Shown piece by piece: positions 45,807 to 55,065 of a stretch of DNA of 64,000 bases. The notes below the pieces were generated by a model that searched no databases, was not told the origin of the DNA, and saw only the letters and a program-made list of their open reading frames with translations. The stretch spans positions 4,278,001-4,342,000 of the forward strand of contig NZ_CP073714.1 in assembly GCF_023101145.1 (NCBI RefSeq), in the 5' to 3' direction. The stretch's first letter is position 1, and each line of letters starts with the position of its first letter. The stretch is from Paenibacillus pabuli. Its GTDB lineage: Bacteria; Bacillota; Bacilli; Paenibacillales; Paenibacillaceae. The position numbers and the translations under genes are program-made.

Positions 45807-47393
45807 TTACTTGATGAGGCCGGCGTCTTTAAATTGCTGGGTGGCCGTTTCCTTATATTTCTGCATGTCAAACTTGGTATCCAACGTTTGGAGGAAATTG
45901 TCCCAGTTGGAAAGAGGATCTTTGCCCGTCATAAATTTGACCAAGCTTTCATTAATGAAACGTTGGCGGTCAGCATCCAAGGTGTCGCTCGGGTCTGGAG
46001 TCAGTAAATTTCCGGGCAACGTTGGCCCCACATATTGCTGATTGTTCTTGAAAGCTTCCGCCGTCTTCGGATTCTGGAAGCTGAAGTACTCCGCATCATC
46101 ACCACGGCGCGGCATTCTATAATGATCGACCCACAGGTACTTCTCTTTCATTTCCTTCGATAATTCGGAGGTTTTATTTTTGATCTTGCCGTCCACGACA
46201 TCCCAATGAATTCCTTTGATTCCGTATGCAAAATTCGGATAGGCTTCTTCATCCGTAAAGAGATAATTCAGCATGGACAAGATGCGAATGATTTTGTCCT
46301 CGTCCGCTTTTGCGGATATGGCCCATGAATTACCTTGGAACGACTTTCTCTCTACAATCTGATCCCCGTAAGGACCTTTCATCGGAGGAATAACGATCCA
46401 TTCCGGGACTTCTCCACTAATTTCTTTCATTTTCTGCTGATAATCCGGCTCCAGTCTGCGGGCATCCCTGATCATGAAACCAACTTTACCCTTAAACATC
46501 TTTTGGTCCAACAGATCGGGTGAATTCATCGTCACCCAGTCCGGGTCTACGACTTTGGCTACCATCATTTTGTTAATGTAAGCAAGCGCCTCTTTCATTT
46601 TGGGATCGATAAACAGAAATACCGGTTCATTATCTTTTATCTCAACGGCCGTAGGAGGATTAACGCCAAACATCCACATCAAGCTATCAAAGCCGTAGGT
46701 TTGCAGATTGCCTTCTTTATTCATACCGCCGATGAACCCGTACGTATCGTTTTTGCCATTACCGTCCGGATCTTTCTCTGTAAAGGCTTTCATAACTTCG
46801 AACAACTCGTCAGGTGTCGTTGGCACATCCATATTCAGCTTTTTCAGCCAATCGTTACGAATGAAGAAGCTTCGACTGATACCGTTTACATTATCATAGC
46901 CTGGAACTCCGATCGTTTTCCCTTGATAGGACATTGCATCCCATGAGTCGTTGCCAAACCGTTTCTTTAATTCAGGGAATTGATCCAGATACGGTGTCAA
47001 ATCCGCAAGCACGCCTTGGTCGTAATATTGCGCGAGATCAGCCCGGCTCTTCAAGAAGATCAAATCTGGAATATCTCCGCCTGCAATGAGTGTATTCAGT
47101 TTGGTTGTTGCTTGCCCAGCTTGAGGAATCATCATATCCAAGTCGATGTTCATCTCTTTTTCCAACATTTGACGTTGAACATCTTCATCACGTGGAGGTA
47201 CCGGAGCAGCAGCGTTGAACGTACCTTGGTTAAACATTGAGATTTTCATTTTGGTTGCAAACTGGCCAGACTGCCCTTGCGAATGACTAGAAGCTGTTGA
47301 AGTAACTTCTTCGTTTCCTCCACATCCTGACAGTAGCGTTCCCAGTCCTAAGATTGCCGACAGAATAGCATATGAAATCTTCTTACGCTGCAT
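45807..47393 (-). CDS. Extracellular solute-binding lipoprotein, importer 1
   Basis: A 528-residue LplA/YtcQ-type sugar-binding protein. The lipobox LLSGC (Cys about 24) marks it as a lipoprotein on the outer face of the membrane. It captures oligosaccharides for the two permeases encoded upstream. Family features include DPDGNGKNDTYGF and the tryptophan-rich region before the C-terminal helices. AAAGGAGAGG precedes the ATG. Ligand is not predictable from sequence alone. Confidence 0.92.
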   Translation of the reverse strand: MQRKKISYAILSAILGLGTLLSGCGGNEEVTSTASSHSQGQSGQFATKMKISMFNQGTFNAAAPVPPRDEDVQRQMLEKEMNIDLDMMIPQAGQATTKLNTLIAGGDIPDLIFLKSRADLAQYYDQGVLADLTPYLDQFPELKKRFGNDSWDAMSYQGKTIGVPGYDNVNGISRSFFIRNDWLKKLNMDVPTTPDELFEVMKAFTEKDPDGNGKNDTYGFIGGMNKEGNLQTYGFDSLMWMFGVNPPTAVEIKDNEPVFLFIDPKMKEALAYINKMMVAKVVDPDWVTMNSPDLLDQKMFKGKVGFMIRDARRLEPDYQQKMKEISGEVPEWIVIPPMKGPYGDQIVERKSFQGNSWAISAKADEDKIIRILSMLNYLFTDEEAYPNFAYGIKGIHWDVVDGKIKNKTSELSKEMKEKYLWVDHYRMPRRGDDAEYFSFQNPKTAEAFKNNQQYVGPTLPGNLLTPDPSDTLDADRQRFINESLVKFMTGKDPLSNWDNFLQTLDTKFDMQKYKETATQQFKDAGLIK

Positions 47394-47457
47394 ATTGACC
47401 TCTCCTTTGCTTGTATATTATCACGGTTTCCCGTAATAAGTTAGATAGGAACACCTT

Positions 47458-48327
47458 TTAACCTTTAACGGATCCCAAGAGCACACCTTTGGTAAAATGC
47501 TTTTGTAAAAATGGGTAAACAATCAAAATCGGAACCGTAGTCACAACAACGGTAGCCATCTGCACAGCGAACGTACTTACAGTTCCGGAATTGGCGAGCG
47601 ACTCAGCGCTTTGTGTTGCGACGTTAAGCAGGATGTTGCGTAAGACTACTTGAAGCGGCATGAAGTTGGAATCATTGATATAAACAATGGCATCGAAATA
47701 ACTGTTCCAATGCCCCACTGCGTAAAATAAAGAAATGGTGGAAATGACGGGCAAAGACAGTGGTAAAATGATCCGCCATAACGACTGAAGTTCACTTGCA
47801 CCGTCAACTCTTGCTGATTCCTCGATTTCACCAGGCAATTGCTCGAAAAAGCCTTTAATGATCACCAGATTAAATGCACTAATGAGATTTGGAATAATTA
47901 ATACCCACGGACTGTTTAGCAACCCCAGAGAGCGAATTAATAGATAAGTCGGAATTAACCCTCCGCTGAACATCATGGTAAACACAATAAATAGTAAAAA
48001 TGGACTGCGTCCCGGCAAATATTTTTTGGATAACGGGTATGCCGCGATTACTGTAAAAAATACATTTAACGCAGTCCCTACAATCGTTCGAAACAACGTA
48101 ATTTTATACGCCTGCCAGAGACCATGAGAAACGAATACTTCTTTATAGGCCAGAAAGGTAAAAGATTCGGGTATAATCACAATCCCTCTTCTTAATACTT
48201 CTGATTCTGGCGTCACTGAGACAGCAATTACATATAGAAAGGGCAGTAAACAAAGTAGTGATAAAAAAATAAGAATAACATAAACGACGGATTGCCAGAC
48301 TTTTTCCCCAATTGTCAAATTGATCAT
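47458..48327 (-). CDS. Carbohydrate ABC permease, LplC type, importer 1
   Basis: A 289-residue permease with six membrane segments and the EAA-loop ESARVDGASELQSLWRIILP that docks the ATPase. ATG at 48327 is preferred for AGGTGG upstream; the longer frame overlaps the preceding gene. It pairs with the LplB-type permease 13 bp upstream. No ATPase gene is present in the window, so a shared MsmX-type ATPase from elsewhere is expected. Confidence 0.92.
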   Translation of the reverse strand: MINLTIGEKVWQSVVYVILIFLSLLCLLPFLYVIAVSVTPESEVLRRGIVIIPESFTFLAYKEVFVSHGLWQAYKITLFRTIVGTALNVFFTVIAAYPLSKKYLPGRSPFLLFIVFTMMFSGGLIPTYLLIRSLGLLNSPWVLIIPNLISAFNLVIIKGFFEQLPGEIEESARVDGASELQSLWRIILPLSLPVISTISLFYAVGHWNSYFDAIVYINDSNFMPLQVVLRNILLNVATQSAESLANSGTVSTFAVQMATVVVTTVPILIVYPFLQKHFTKGVLLGSVKG

Positions 48328-48340
48328 TTTAAAAACCACC

Positions 48341-49288
48341 TCACCAAATTTGCCCATCGAATTTTTTGGCGAGCTTATTCGCTGCCAACACTAAAGCAAA
48401 TCCAATGACAGCTTTAAACAATCCTACAGCAGTAGCCAAGCCAATCTTAAGACGCTCCAACCCTTCACGGTATACCCATGTGTCGATAATGTCGATCTTC
48501 TCCTGGTTAAAGGTGTTGGCAAACATGAATATTTGGTCAAATCCAGCATCCAGAATATGACTCAATTTGAGGATCAGCATCAGAATAATGACTCCTCGAA
48601 TGCCTGGTAAAGTGATATGCCAGAGCTGTCTCCATTTGGAAGCGCCATCCATTCGAGCCGCTTCATATAAGCTTGGATCAATACCTGCTAATGCGGCGAG
48701 GTACAGTATCGCTCCCCATCCAATGTCCTTCCATATTTCAGATGTGATGACCAGCAATCTTCCCCAAGCAGGCTCCGTTAGAAATGAAATGGGCTGAAAG
48801 CCACTTTCCTTCAAAATCATATTAAAAAGGCCATCGCCAGGGGCTAATAATGCTACCATCAATCCATATACAATGACCCAAGACAGAAAGTGGGGTAAAT
48901 AAGTAATGGTTTGTACGATTTTCTTAAACCATTGGGTATGAACTTCATTGAGCAGTAAAGCAAGTAAGATGGGAGCGGAGAAACCGAACAATAGCTTATA
49001 CAACGATATAACAATCGTATTTTTCATGATGTCCCAGAAATAAACGCCGTTCATAAAGTCCGTAAAATTCTTAAACCCCACCCACGGGCTATCCCATACG
49101 CCCAAAGCCAGGTTGTAGTTTTTAAAAGCAATCAGGATTCCTGCCATAGGAATGTATTTGAATACGGCAAAGTAAATTAAGGCTGGCAATAAGAGCGCAT
49201 ACATCACTTTGTACTTTTGGATCGTCCTTATCCATGAATTCCGTTTTTTGGAGAGGGGAATGGCGTCCGCTGCCAGTTTCGCTTGCAT
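48341..49288 (-). CDS. Carbohydrate ABC permease, LplB type, importer 1
   Basis: A 315-residue permease with six membrane segments, an N-terminal basic stretch and the EAA loop EAARMDGASKWRQLWHITLP. ATG at 49288 has AGGTGAT upstream. It is the first gene of the long minus-strand cluster, and its promoter carries the 42-bp element shared with the giant secreted protein gene. Confidence 0.92.
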   Translation of the reverse strand: MQAKLAADAIPLSKKRNSWIRTIQKYKVMYALLLPALIYFAVFKYIPMAGILIAFKNYNLALGVWDSPWVGFKNFTDFMNGVYFWDIMKNTIVISLYKLLFGFSAPILLALLLNEVHTQWFKKIVQTITYLPHFLSWVIVYGLMVALLAPGDGLFNMILKESGFQPISFLTEPAWGRLLVITSEIWKDIGWGAILYLAALAGIDPSLYEAARMDGASKWRQLWHITLPGIRGVIILMLILKLSHILDAGFDQIFMFANTFNQEKIDIIDTWVYREGLERLKIGLATAVGLFKAVIGFALVLAANKLAKKFDGQIW

Positions 49289-49317
49289 ATCATCACCTCG
49301 TCTTTGTTTGTATTTGT

Positions 49318-49382
49318 ATATTAGCACCCCCCTATTGAATAAATTTCTGAAATATCAAGAATTTCTTATAAGATCTTAAGTA
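49318..49382 (-). promoter_or_regulatory. Promoter and activator element of importer operon 1
   Basis: AAGAATTTCTTATA (49357-49370) and AAATTTCT (49341-49348), 8 bp apart, lie 17 bp from TAATAT (49323-49318) on the minus strand. Beyond them the match continues with GAT and AAGTA. This is the same layout as at 38648-38712. Confidence 0.7.
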
Positions 49383-49657
49383 TGTAAGCCGTACTAACCT
49401 AATAAACAAGCAATGAGACTAAACTGAACAAGCGATGCGCGCCGGAACTTATACCGGCCAATTCATTCCCAAAATGCAAACAAGCACTGTTCATCCCCAA
49501 AGGATAAACGTGCTTGTTTGCTAAAAATCTCATCGTTATGATGGTGAAAATGTAAAATTGATCTCTTTCATGCTCTTGATGGAGGGATATATTATTTTCC
49601 CTTGACTTACAATGCATTCTTTAGTGTAACAAACTCGTTAATGAAAATTATGCCATT
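49383..49657. other. Intergenic stretch with a 12-bp inverted repeat
   Basis: No gene seen. GCAAACAAGCAC (49476-49487) and GTGCTTGTTTGC (49510-49521) are perfect inverted arms with a 22-nt loop. On the minus strand only ATTTTGGG follows, so it is a weak terminator for the laminarinase gene or an RNA structure of another kind. Confidence 0.55.
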
Positions 49658-52600
49658 TTATTGGGTTGGCCCCATATGGATGAGGCTCACATCCGATAAC
49701 ATAATCGCTGTATTCCCGTCTTCGACACCACTAATGTTGCCCATATCAAACACGATGCGGCTGTTCGCATAGCTTGGCTCGGTAGTATCAAATATGAAGG
49801 TATACTCCCGTTCCGTTGTAGACAAGTCCACTTGTTCACCAAAAAATCCGTGCCATGCATATCCTGCGGGAACGTCAACCCAACCGATGCCTAGGCCCAT
49901 TTTGCGCGGTTTATCCGCTTTGGCTTTGAACGTCAGTTTGTATTTATATCCCTGTTGTATTGCAAAACCTTCATTTATAACCTGTCGGTCCCACGGATTA
50001 GTTCCCGCCTGACCGATTTGAGCTTGCAGCTTCTGATTCGCAACTTGGAATTCCAGTTCTGCGCTATTCCCGTCAGAATGTTTAAACCATCCTTCGCTGC
50101 CTTTTGCAAAGTCGCCGTTCGGAATCAGATTGACATGTACCGGCTGTCCCCCTTGATCCGCACCAGGATTCACTTCGTACAACATTACATTTTGAATGGA
50201 TACGTTATGCTCTCCAGCCGCAGCGGTGCCGAGACCAAAGTTCAACAAGGCAGCTGAATCCCCTTGTTCCCCCATCCCAAAGGTATACACATATGATTGT
50301 TTGGTTTCTGTCAGGTTTACCGTTTCATCCATATACTTTGTGTCTTCGCCGTTCCCCTGCGACACTACCACTTCCATGGATTTTGGAGCGGTTGCTGATG
50401 CCTCAAAGCTTAGACGATACGTTTTTCTTCCCTCCAGCAAAAGATTCCCCTGCTGCAATAACACTTCCCACCAGTTCTCATTTGTTCCCGGCAAAGTGAT
50501 ACTAATGCCTCGATCTTCTCCATGGGATACCGCGAGATCAGGAGGGATCAATTCCCAACTAGTTCGATCTGAAGTCAACTCCCCGTTCTGAAGTATGTTC
50601 TGCGAGACGTCCAGCCAGCGTGTATTATATTCATTCCCTTCAAAATTAACGTAATAGACTGCCCCGGCTTTCAGGGAAACCGCTGGTAAATATACGGTTT
50701 TGTAAGTCTGCCAGCCACCTGTATCTCCAAGCACCAGCTGTGAGGTGGCCACGATTGTACCTTGTTCATCCTTGATACTGAATCGAACTTTTGAATCAGC
50801 TTTGGCACTTGCCATCCGTGTGGAGAAGACGTACACCCCGTCGTTCGCCCCGTCTATTTTGAATTGCAGCAGATCACCTTCGTCCATGTAGCTGACATGT
50901 TTGCCGCCTTCATCGGAGTTTTCGAGTTGCAAGCCTTGCATGAGCCACGCTTCTGTTGCAGGAATATGTGCATACTTCTGGATCGATACAGGCTTTCCCC
51001 GTTTCGTCAGGCGAACGTTATCGACGTAGACTTTTCCTGCAGAACTGCCAAATAATAATTTCAGTTCAGACGTTGCTGCAGCCGGGCCCTCTCCAATCAC
51101 AATCTCACCCGTATAATTCTTCATTTCTTGACCAATCTGAATGAGTTGTCCTTGATGTATCTGTACGTCATGACCCTCAGCGGTAGACAACTCCACATTC
51201 ATCGTACGAGATACATCGGCCTTGGCATCAAAAGAGAATCCGTAGGTTGCGCCGCCTTCCAGTTTCATATCAGGCTGAACGACAGCTACTTGATCAGGCT
51301 CCCCATTCGTTTGTTTCACATCAACCACGAGCTGCCGCTCCATGATCGGGAACTTCAGGAAATTGTTAACGGAAATCTGTGCTTCAGCATCAGGTTGAAT
51401 CTGCTTGGACCAGAAGCCCAGTCGCTCCTTGCCTTGATCAAACGTACCGTTATAAACATAATTGCCATCCGGCAGTGCCTTCCGCTCCACAGGGACTGGA
51501 TCAGCCTCTCCCAACTCCGTCAATCTGACATTGGACAACAGGACTGTCCCTTCATCCAGGCCCAGATTGAATTCGAATCGAGCGTTATTGTCTGCGCCAT
51601 TCCGCATATTAAATGTGTATTCAAACGGCTGCCATTCGGTGGTCAATGAGAAGGTTTTTTCACCGGAGTAATTCGTCCAGCTTTTCTCAAATTGTGTTAC
51701 TTTGGAACGAATATCACGGTTAACGGATGCTTTGCCATCAAACTCTACTTTATACTTTTTATTTTTCTTCAAATACATCGGCATTTGCGTCAATTGTACG
51801 GAATAACTCTCGGTGCCCGCCTTGGAGATGGTCACTTTCGCGGCCTTGCCCTTCTGTTCATCGTCAACGATTTCAACTGCACCAGCTCCGCCTGCATTTG
51901 TAATAAACTTCCATTCATTTGGCACCCCGGCTCCATCGGAGCCTTCAGCGAAGCGTTCATTATAGATTTCGTTGCCGTCTGCTTGCGGAGCACGTTGTCG
52001 TTCAGGCTCCATTGGACTGGAAGTCACGTCCGGCCAGTCATTTATTTTTTTATAAGAGTACACCCGAACAAAGTCAACATTCATCTTCTCGGAGACAAAT
52101 TCGTTCTCAGGTGATCCCGGCCAGTCTCCGCCCACCGCGAGATTGAGGATCAAATAGAACGGTCTGTCGAAGGGTGCAGGGAAGGTATAGCTCTCCGGCT
52201 GACCTGCTGCAGTCGTCTGCCAATCATTCACCTGATGATGAAGCTTGCCATCCACATAGAAACGAATCATGCCAGGCAGCCATTCCACCTGAAAATCATG
52301 GTAATCATCTGCAAAGGACTCGCCAGCAGGAAGAGTAAACTTGCCTTGATCATGCCCGTGCGAACCGTCAGCCTTGACGGCATCATAGTGGATGGTGCTG
52401 TACACTTCATGGTCTTTATTTTTGCCACCGATCAGCTCCATAATATCGATCTCACCGGAAGCCGGCCATCCGCCATAATGCGCTTCATCCGTAGGCATCA
52501 TCCAGATGGCTGGCCACATGCCCTGCTGCACCGGCAGCTTTGCCCGAACGACAACTTTACCGTAAGTCCAATCCCCTTTTTCCTTGGTGATCAATTTGCC

Positions 52601-54130
52601 GGAAGTGTAGTTTTTGCTGCCCTTTTGCTCCCGTTTCGCTTCAATCTGCAGTACGTTACGATTGCCATCCTTTACAATACGTGTGTTGTTCGGACTGTAA
52701 TATTGCAGTTCATTATTATAGACTAGCTCTGTATCCTGTACCGTCCATTTGGAAGCATCTACAGCAGAGCCATTAAATTCATCATTCCAGACCATTTCCC
52801 ATTGTTCATCCGGAATTGTAGTCGCCGGAACCGGTTTCTCGCCCGATGGTGTACCAGGCACGGAAGGTGTCTGTCCACCAGAATTGGAGGACCCGCCACC
52901 ACCGCCTGCATTGGAGCTGCTGCTGCCGCCACCTGAATTACCTGCTGCATCTGGCTTGGGTTGTTCAGTCTGACCCGTTCCAGGTGCATTGATATCACTG
53001 TGCTTGCCTGTTGTAACCGCTTTCCCGTTAAACAAAACGTTATCCGCTTCTACGTCAAGCAGCTTGATTTTCCCTTTGCTATCAATCGTCGTATGACGAG
53101 CCTTGCTGCTTACTTTTAATGTATCAACGGAGCTCTCGGCAGACAGCTCGATTGTTGCTTTACGTACAACCAGCATCTCTTCAACCTCTGTTGTGCCTGT
53201 CATCTCGATATGAACAGGACTGCTGCTCTTGTCCACTACAATACGCTTCAGCTTGGAGTTCTGAATATCAATCGAATGGCTTCCTCCGCCCTTCACGATG
53301 ACACTTCCACTTACAGTCACACCGTCAAGGGTTACTGTTCCTTCACCAATCGCTTCTGTGAGCAGCAGATTACCGTTAACGGTTGTATTTTTCAATGTCA
53401 CATCTGCTGAGCGTACGATCAGATTGCCATCCACTTTGGATTCGTATGTGCCTGGAACATCTTTAATATCTGCAATTAACGACGATATCAGCATAGCAGC
53501 TTCAGCTCTTGTAATAGCTGACTGCGGTGCAAGCTTCCCGTTGTCTCCGTTTACAATTTTATTGTGAACGAAATATCCCAGCGCTTTTCTGGCATACTCG
53601 GCCACATCCTGCTCATCACTAAATGCAGACCCAAGCTGCTCACTCTCACTGCCCGTCGATAGCTGAAATGCACGATCGGCCATCACAGCAGCATCCTGCC
53701 TCGTGATTGGAAGCTGCGGCGAGAGATGGGTTTCATCGGTTCCCTGAATGATGCCTGATCCACTAGCCCGTGTGACAGCGTCATAATACCAGTCTGTTTC
53801 ATTTACATCTGCGAATGCTGCCGTTTCAGGTCCACCTGTGAATCCGAATGCCCGGTCCAGCATCACAACGAACTCGGCGCGGCTGATACGTTCACTCGGT
53901 CTGAATGTACCGTCTGCATAACCTTTGGTTAGTGCCATGTTCTTCATACGCATCACAGCGTTCTCGGCCCAATGACCTTTCAAATCTTTGTACGGGGACA
54001 GAAGCAGGCTTGATGCCTGCACCTGCTCCGCAGCTGTTTGCTGCTTACCCTGTTCTGCTCCGACTGTTGCCGGAGCGGTTAGTGAAACGATCATGCTTCC
54101 TGCTACGAGACAAGCCAACCCTTTTTTCAC
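49658..54130 (-). CDS. SLH-anchored GH16 endo-beta-1,3-glucanase with multiple CBMs
   Basis: A 1,490-residue surface enzyme. A signal peptide is followed by three SLH domains (about 47-225; e.g. FADVNETDWYYDAVTRASGS) that attach it to cell-wall polymers. A repetitive beta-helix-like part (230-375) and a Gly/Ser/Asn linker come next. The GH16 domain (about 440-690) has the catalytic motif GEIDIMELIG, with both Glu residues and the laminarinase-type insertion. Four CBM4/9-like modules and one CBM6-like module fill the remaining 800 residues. It should cut beta-1,3-glucans such as laminarin or callose while bound to the cell. GTG start has GGGAGG upstream. It lies 41 bp after the second importer's permease genes and is probably co-transcribed with them. 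Confidence 0.93.
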   Translation of the reverse strand: MKKGLACLVAGSMIVSLTAPATVGAEQGKQQTAAEQVQASSLLLSPYKDLKGHWAENAVMRMKNMALTKGYADGTFRPSERISRAEFVVMLDRAFGFTGGPETAAFADVNETDWYYDAVTRASGSGIIQGTDETHLSPQLPITRQDAAVMADRAFQLSTGSESEQLGSAFSDEQDVAEYARKALGYFVHNKIVNGDNGKLAPQSAITRAEAAMLISSLIADIKDVPGTYESKVDGNLIVRSADVTLKNTTVNGNLLLTEAIGEGTVTLDGVTVSGSVIVKGGGSHSIDIQNSKLKRIVVDKSSSPVHIEMTGTTEVEEMLVVRKATIELSAESSVDTLKVSSKARHTTIDSKGKIKLLDVEADNVLFNGKAVTTGKHSDINAPGTGQTEQPKPDAAGNSGGGSSSSNAGGGGGSSNSGGQTPSVPGTPSGEKPVPATTIPDEQWEMVWNDEFNGSAVDASKWTVQDTELVYNNELQYYSPNNTRIVKDGNRNVLQIEAKREQKGSKNYTSGKLITKEKGDWTYGKVVVRAKLPVQQGMWPAIWMMPTDEAHYGGWPASGEIDIMELIGGKNKDHEVYSTIHYDAVKADGSHGHDQGKFTLPAGESFADDYHDFQVEWLPGMIRFYVDGKLHHQVNDWQTTAAGQPESYTFPAPFDRPFYLILNLAVGGDWPGSPENEFVSEKMNVDFVRVYSYKKINDWPDVTSSPMEPERQRAPQADGNEIYNERFAEGSDGAGVPNEWKFITNAGGAGAVEIVDDEQKGKAAKVTISKAGTESYSVQLTQMPMYLKKNKKYKVEFDGKASVNRDIRSKVTQFEKSWTNYSGEKTFSLTTEWQPFEYTFNMRNGADNNARFEFNLGLDEGTVLLSNVRLTELGEADPVPVERKALPDGNYVYNGTFDQGKERLGFWSKQIQPDAEAQISVNNFLKFPIMERQLVVDVKQTNGEPDQVAVVQPDMKLEGGATYGFSFDAKADVSRTMNVELSTAEGHDVQIHQGQLIQIGQEMKNYTGEIVIGEGPAAATSELKLLFGSSAGKVYVDNVRLTKRGKPVSIQKYAHIPATEAWLMQGLQLENSDEGGKHVSYMDEGDLLQFKIDGANDGVYVFSTRMASAKADSKVRFSIKDEQGTIVATSQLVLGDTGGWQTYKTVYLPAVSLKAGAVYYVNFEGNEYNTRWLDVSQNILQNGELTSDRTSWELIPPDLAVSHGEDRGISITLPGTNENWWEVLLQQGNLLLEGRKTYRLSFEASATAPKSMEVVVSQGNGEDTKYMDETVNLTETKQSYVYTFGMGEQGDSAALLNFGLGTAAAGEHNVSIQNVMLYEVNPGADQGGQPVHVNLIPNGDFAKGSEGWFKHSDGNSAELEFQVANQKLQAQIGQAGTNPWDRQVINEGFAIQQGYKYKLTFKAKADKPRKMGLGIGWVDVPAGYAWHGFFGEQVDLSTTEREYTFIFDTTEPSYANSRIVFDMGNISGVEDGNTAIMLSDVSLIHMGPTQ

Positions 54131-54171
54131 CCATATTCCTCCCTCGAATGTGTTTCACTTGCAGGGCAGTG

Positions 54172-55050
54172 TTATTCTTTCACTGCCCCGATGACGATGC
54201 CTTTTACGAAAAAGCGTTGTAAAAATGGATACACCAGCAAAATAGGCAAAGCCCCTATAAAGATTTGAGCTGCGCGAACCGTACGCTGTGATACGTTTTC
54301 CAGCATGGACGGATCAACGTTGATTTTACTAAGATCCTGCTGCACGATAATGGTCTGCAGCAAGGAAGCCAGTGGATAATTTTTCACGTCCGACATATAG
54401 ATCATGCCGTCAAACCAGGAATTCCACTGACCTACCATGGTGAACAAGGAAAGTGTAGCAATCGCTGGCATGGACAGCGGCACGTAGACCAGCGCCAGGG
54501 TTTTGATATGACCCGCTCCATCCAGATAGGCTGCTTCCTCCAGTTCCTTGGGCAGACCGCGGAAGAAGTTCATCATCAGAATAACATTCCATACGGACAG
54601 TGCTCCCGGCAGAATCAGTGCCCAGATCGTATCCATAAGTCCCAGCTTCTGAATCAAAATGTAACTGGGGATCAGGCCCCCACTGAACAAAATGGTAAAA
54701 ACGAAAAACCATGTGTAGATCGAGCGGCCCTTGAAGCTGATATCTTCCTTCGAGAGCGGAAATGCCGTAAGCAGCATAATGACCATGCCAATAATCGTTG
54801 CAATCACCGTTCGTTTCACCGAGACCAGCAAGGAGTTAATAAAATTGGAATTGCCAAATGTCTTCACATAAGCGTCGGTGGTGAATCCAATCGGCCAGAA
54901 GCTGACGAGATTGGATGAGGCTGGCGCCATGCTGCTGAACGAGACGGCCAAAATATGAATAATGGGCAATATGCACAGCAACGATAATACGCCGAGAAAG
55001 ATATAATTGAATATGCTGAATAATCGATAGCCTTTTGTTTTGTAATACAA
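54172..55050 (-). CDS. Carbohydrate ABC permease, LplC type, importer 2
   Basis: A 292-residue permease with six membrane segments and the EAA loop EAAYLDGAGHIKTLALVYVP. It ends RFFVKGIVIGAVKE, typical for this family. It pairs with the LplB-type permease 15 bp upstream and precedes the laminarinase gene, which suggests import of beta-1,3-gluco-oligosaccharides. Confidence 0.92.
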   Translation of the reverse strand: MYYKTKGYRLFSIFNYIFLGVLSLLCILPIIHILAVSFSSMAPASSNLVSFWPIGFTTDAYVKTFGNSNFINSLLVSVKRTVIATIIGMVIMLLTAFPLSKEDISFKGRSIYTWFFVFTILFSGGLIPSYILIQKLGLMDTIWALILPGALSVWNVILMMNFFRGLPKELEEAAYLDGAGHIKTLALVYVPLSMPAIATLSLFTMVGQWNSWFDGMIYMSDVKNYPLASLLQTIIVQQDLSKINVDPSMLENVSQRTVRAAQIFIGALPILLVYPFLQRFFVKGIVIGAVKE

Positions 55051-55065
55051 GCCCTTTTCTCCTCT

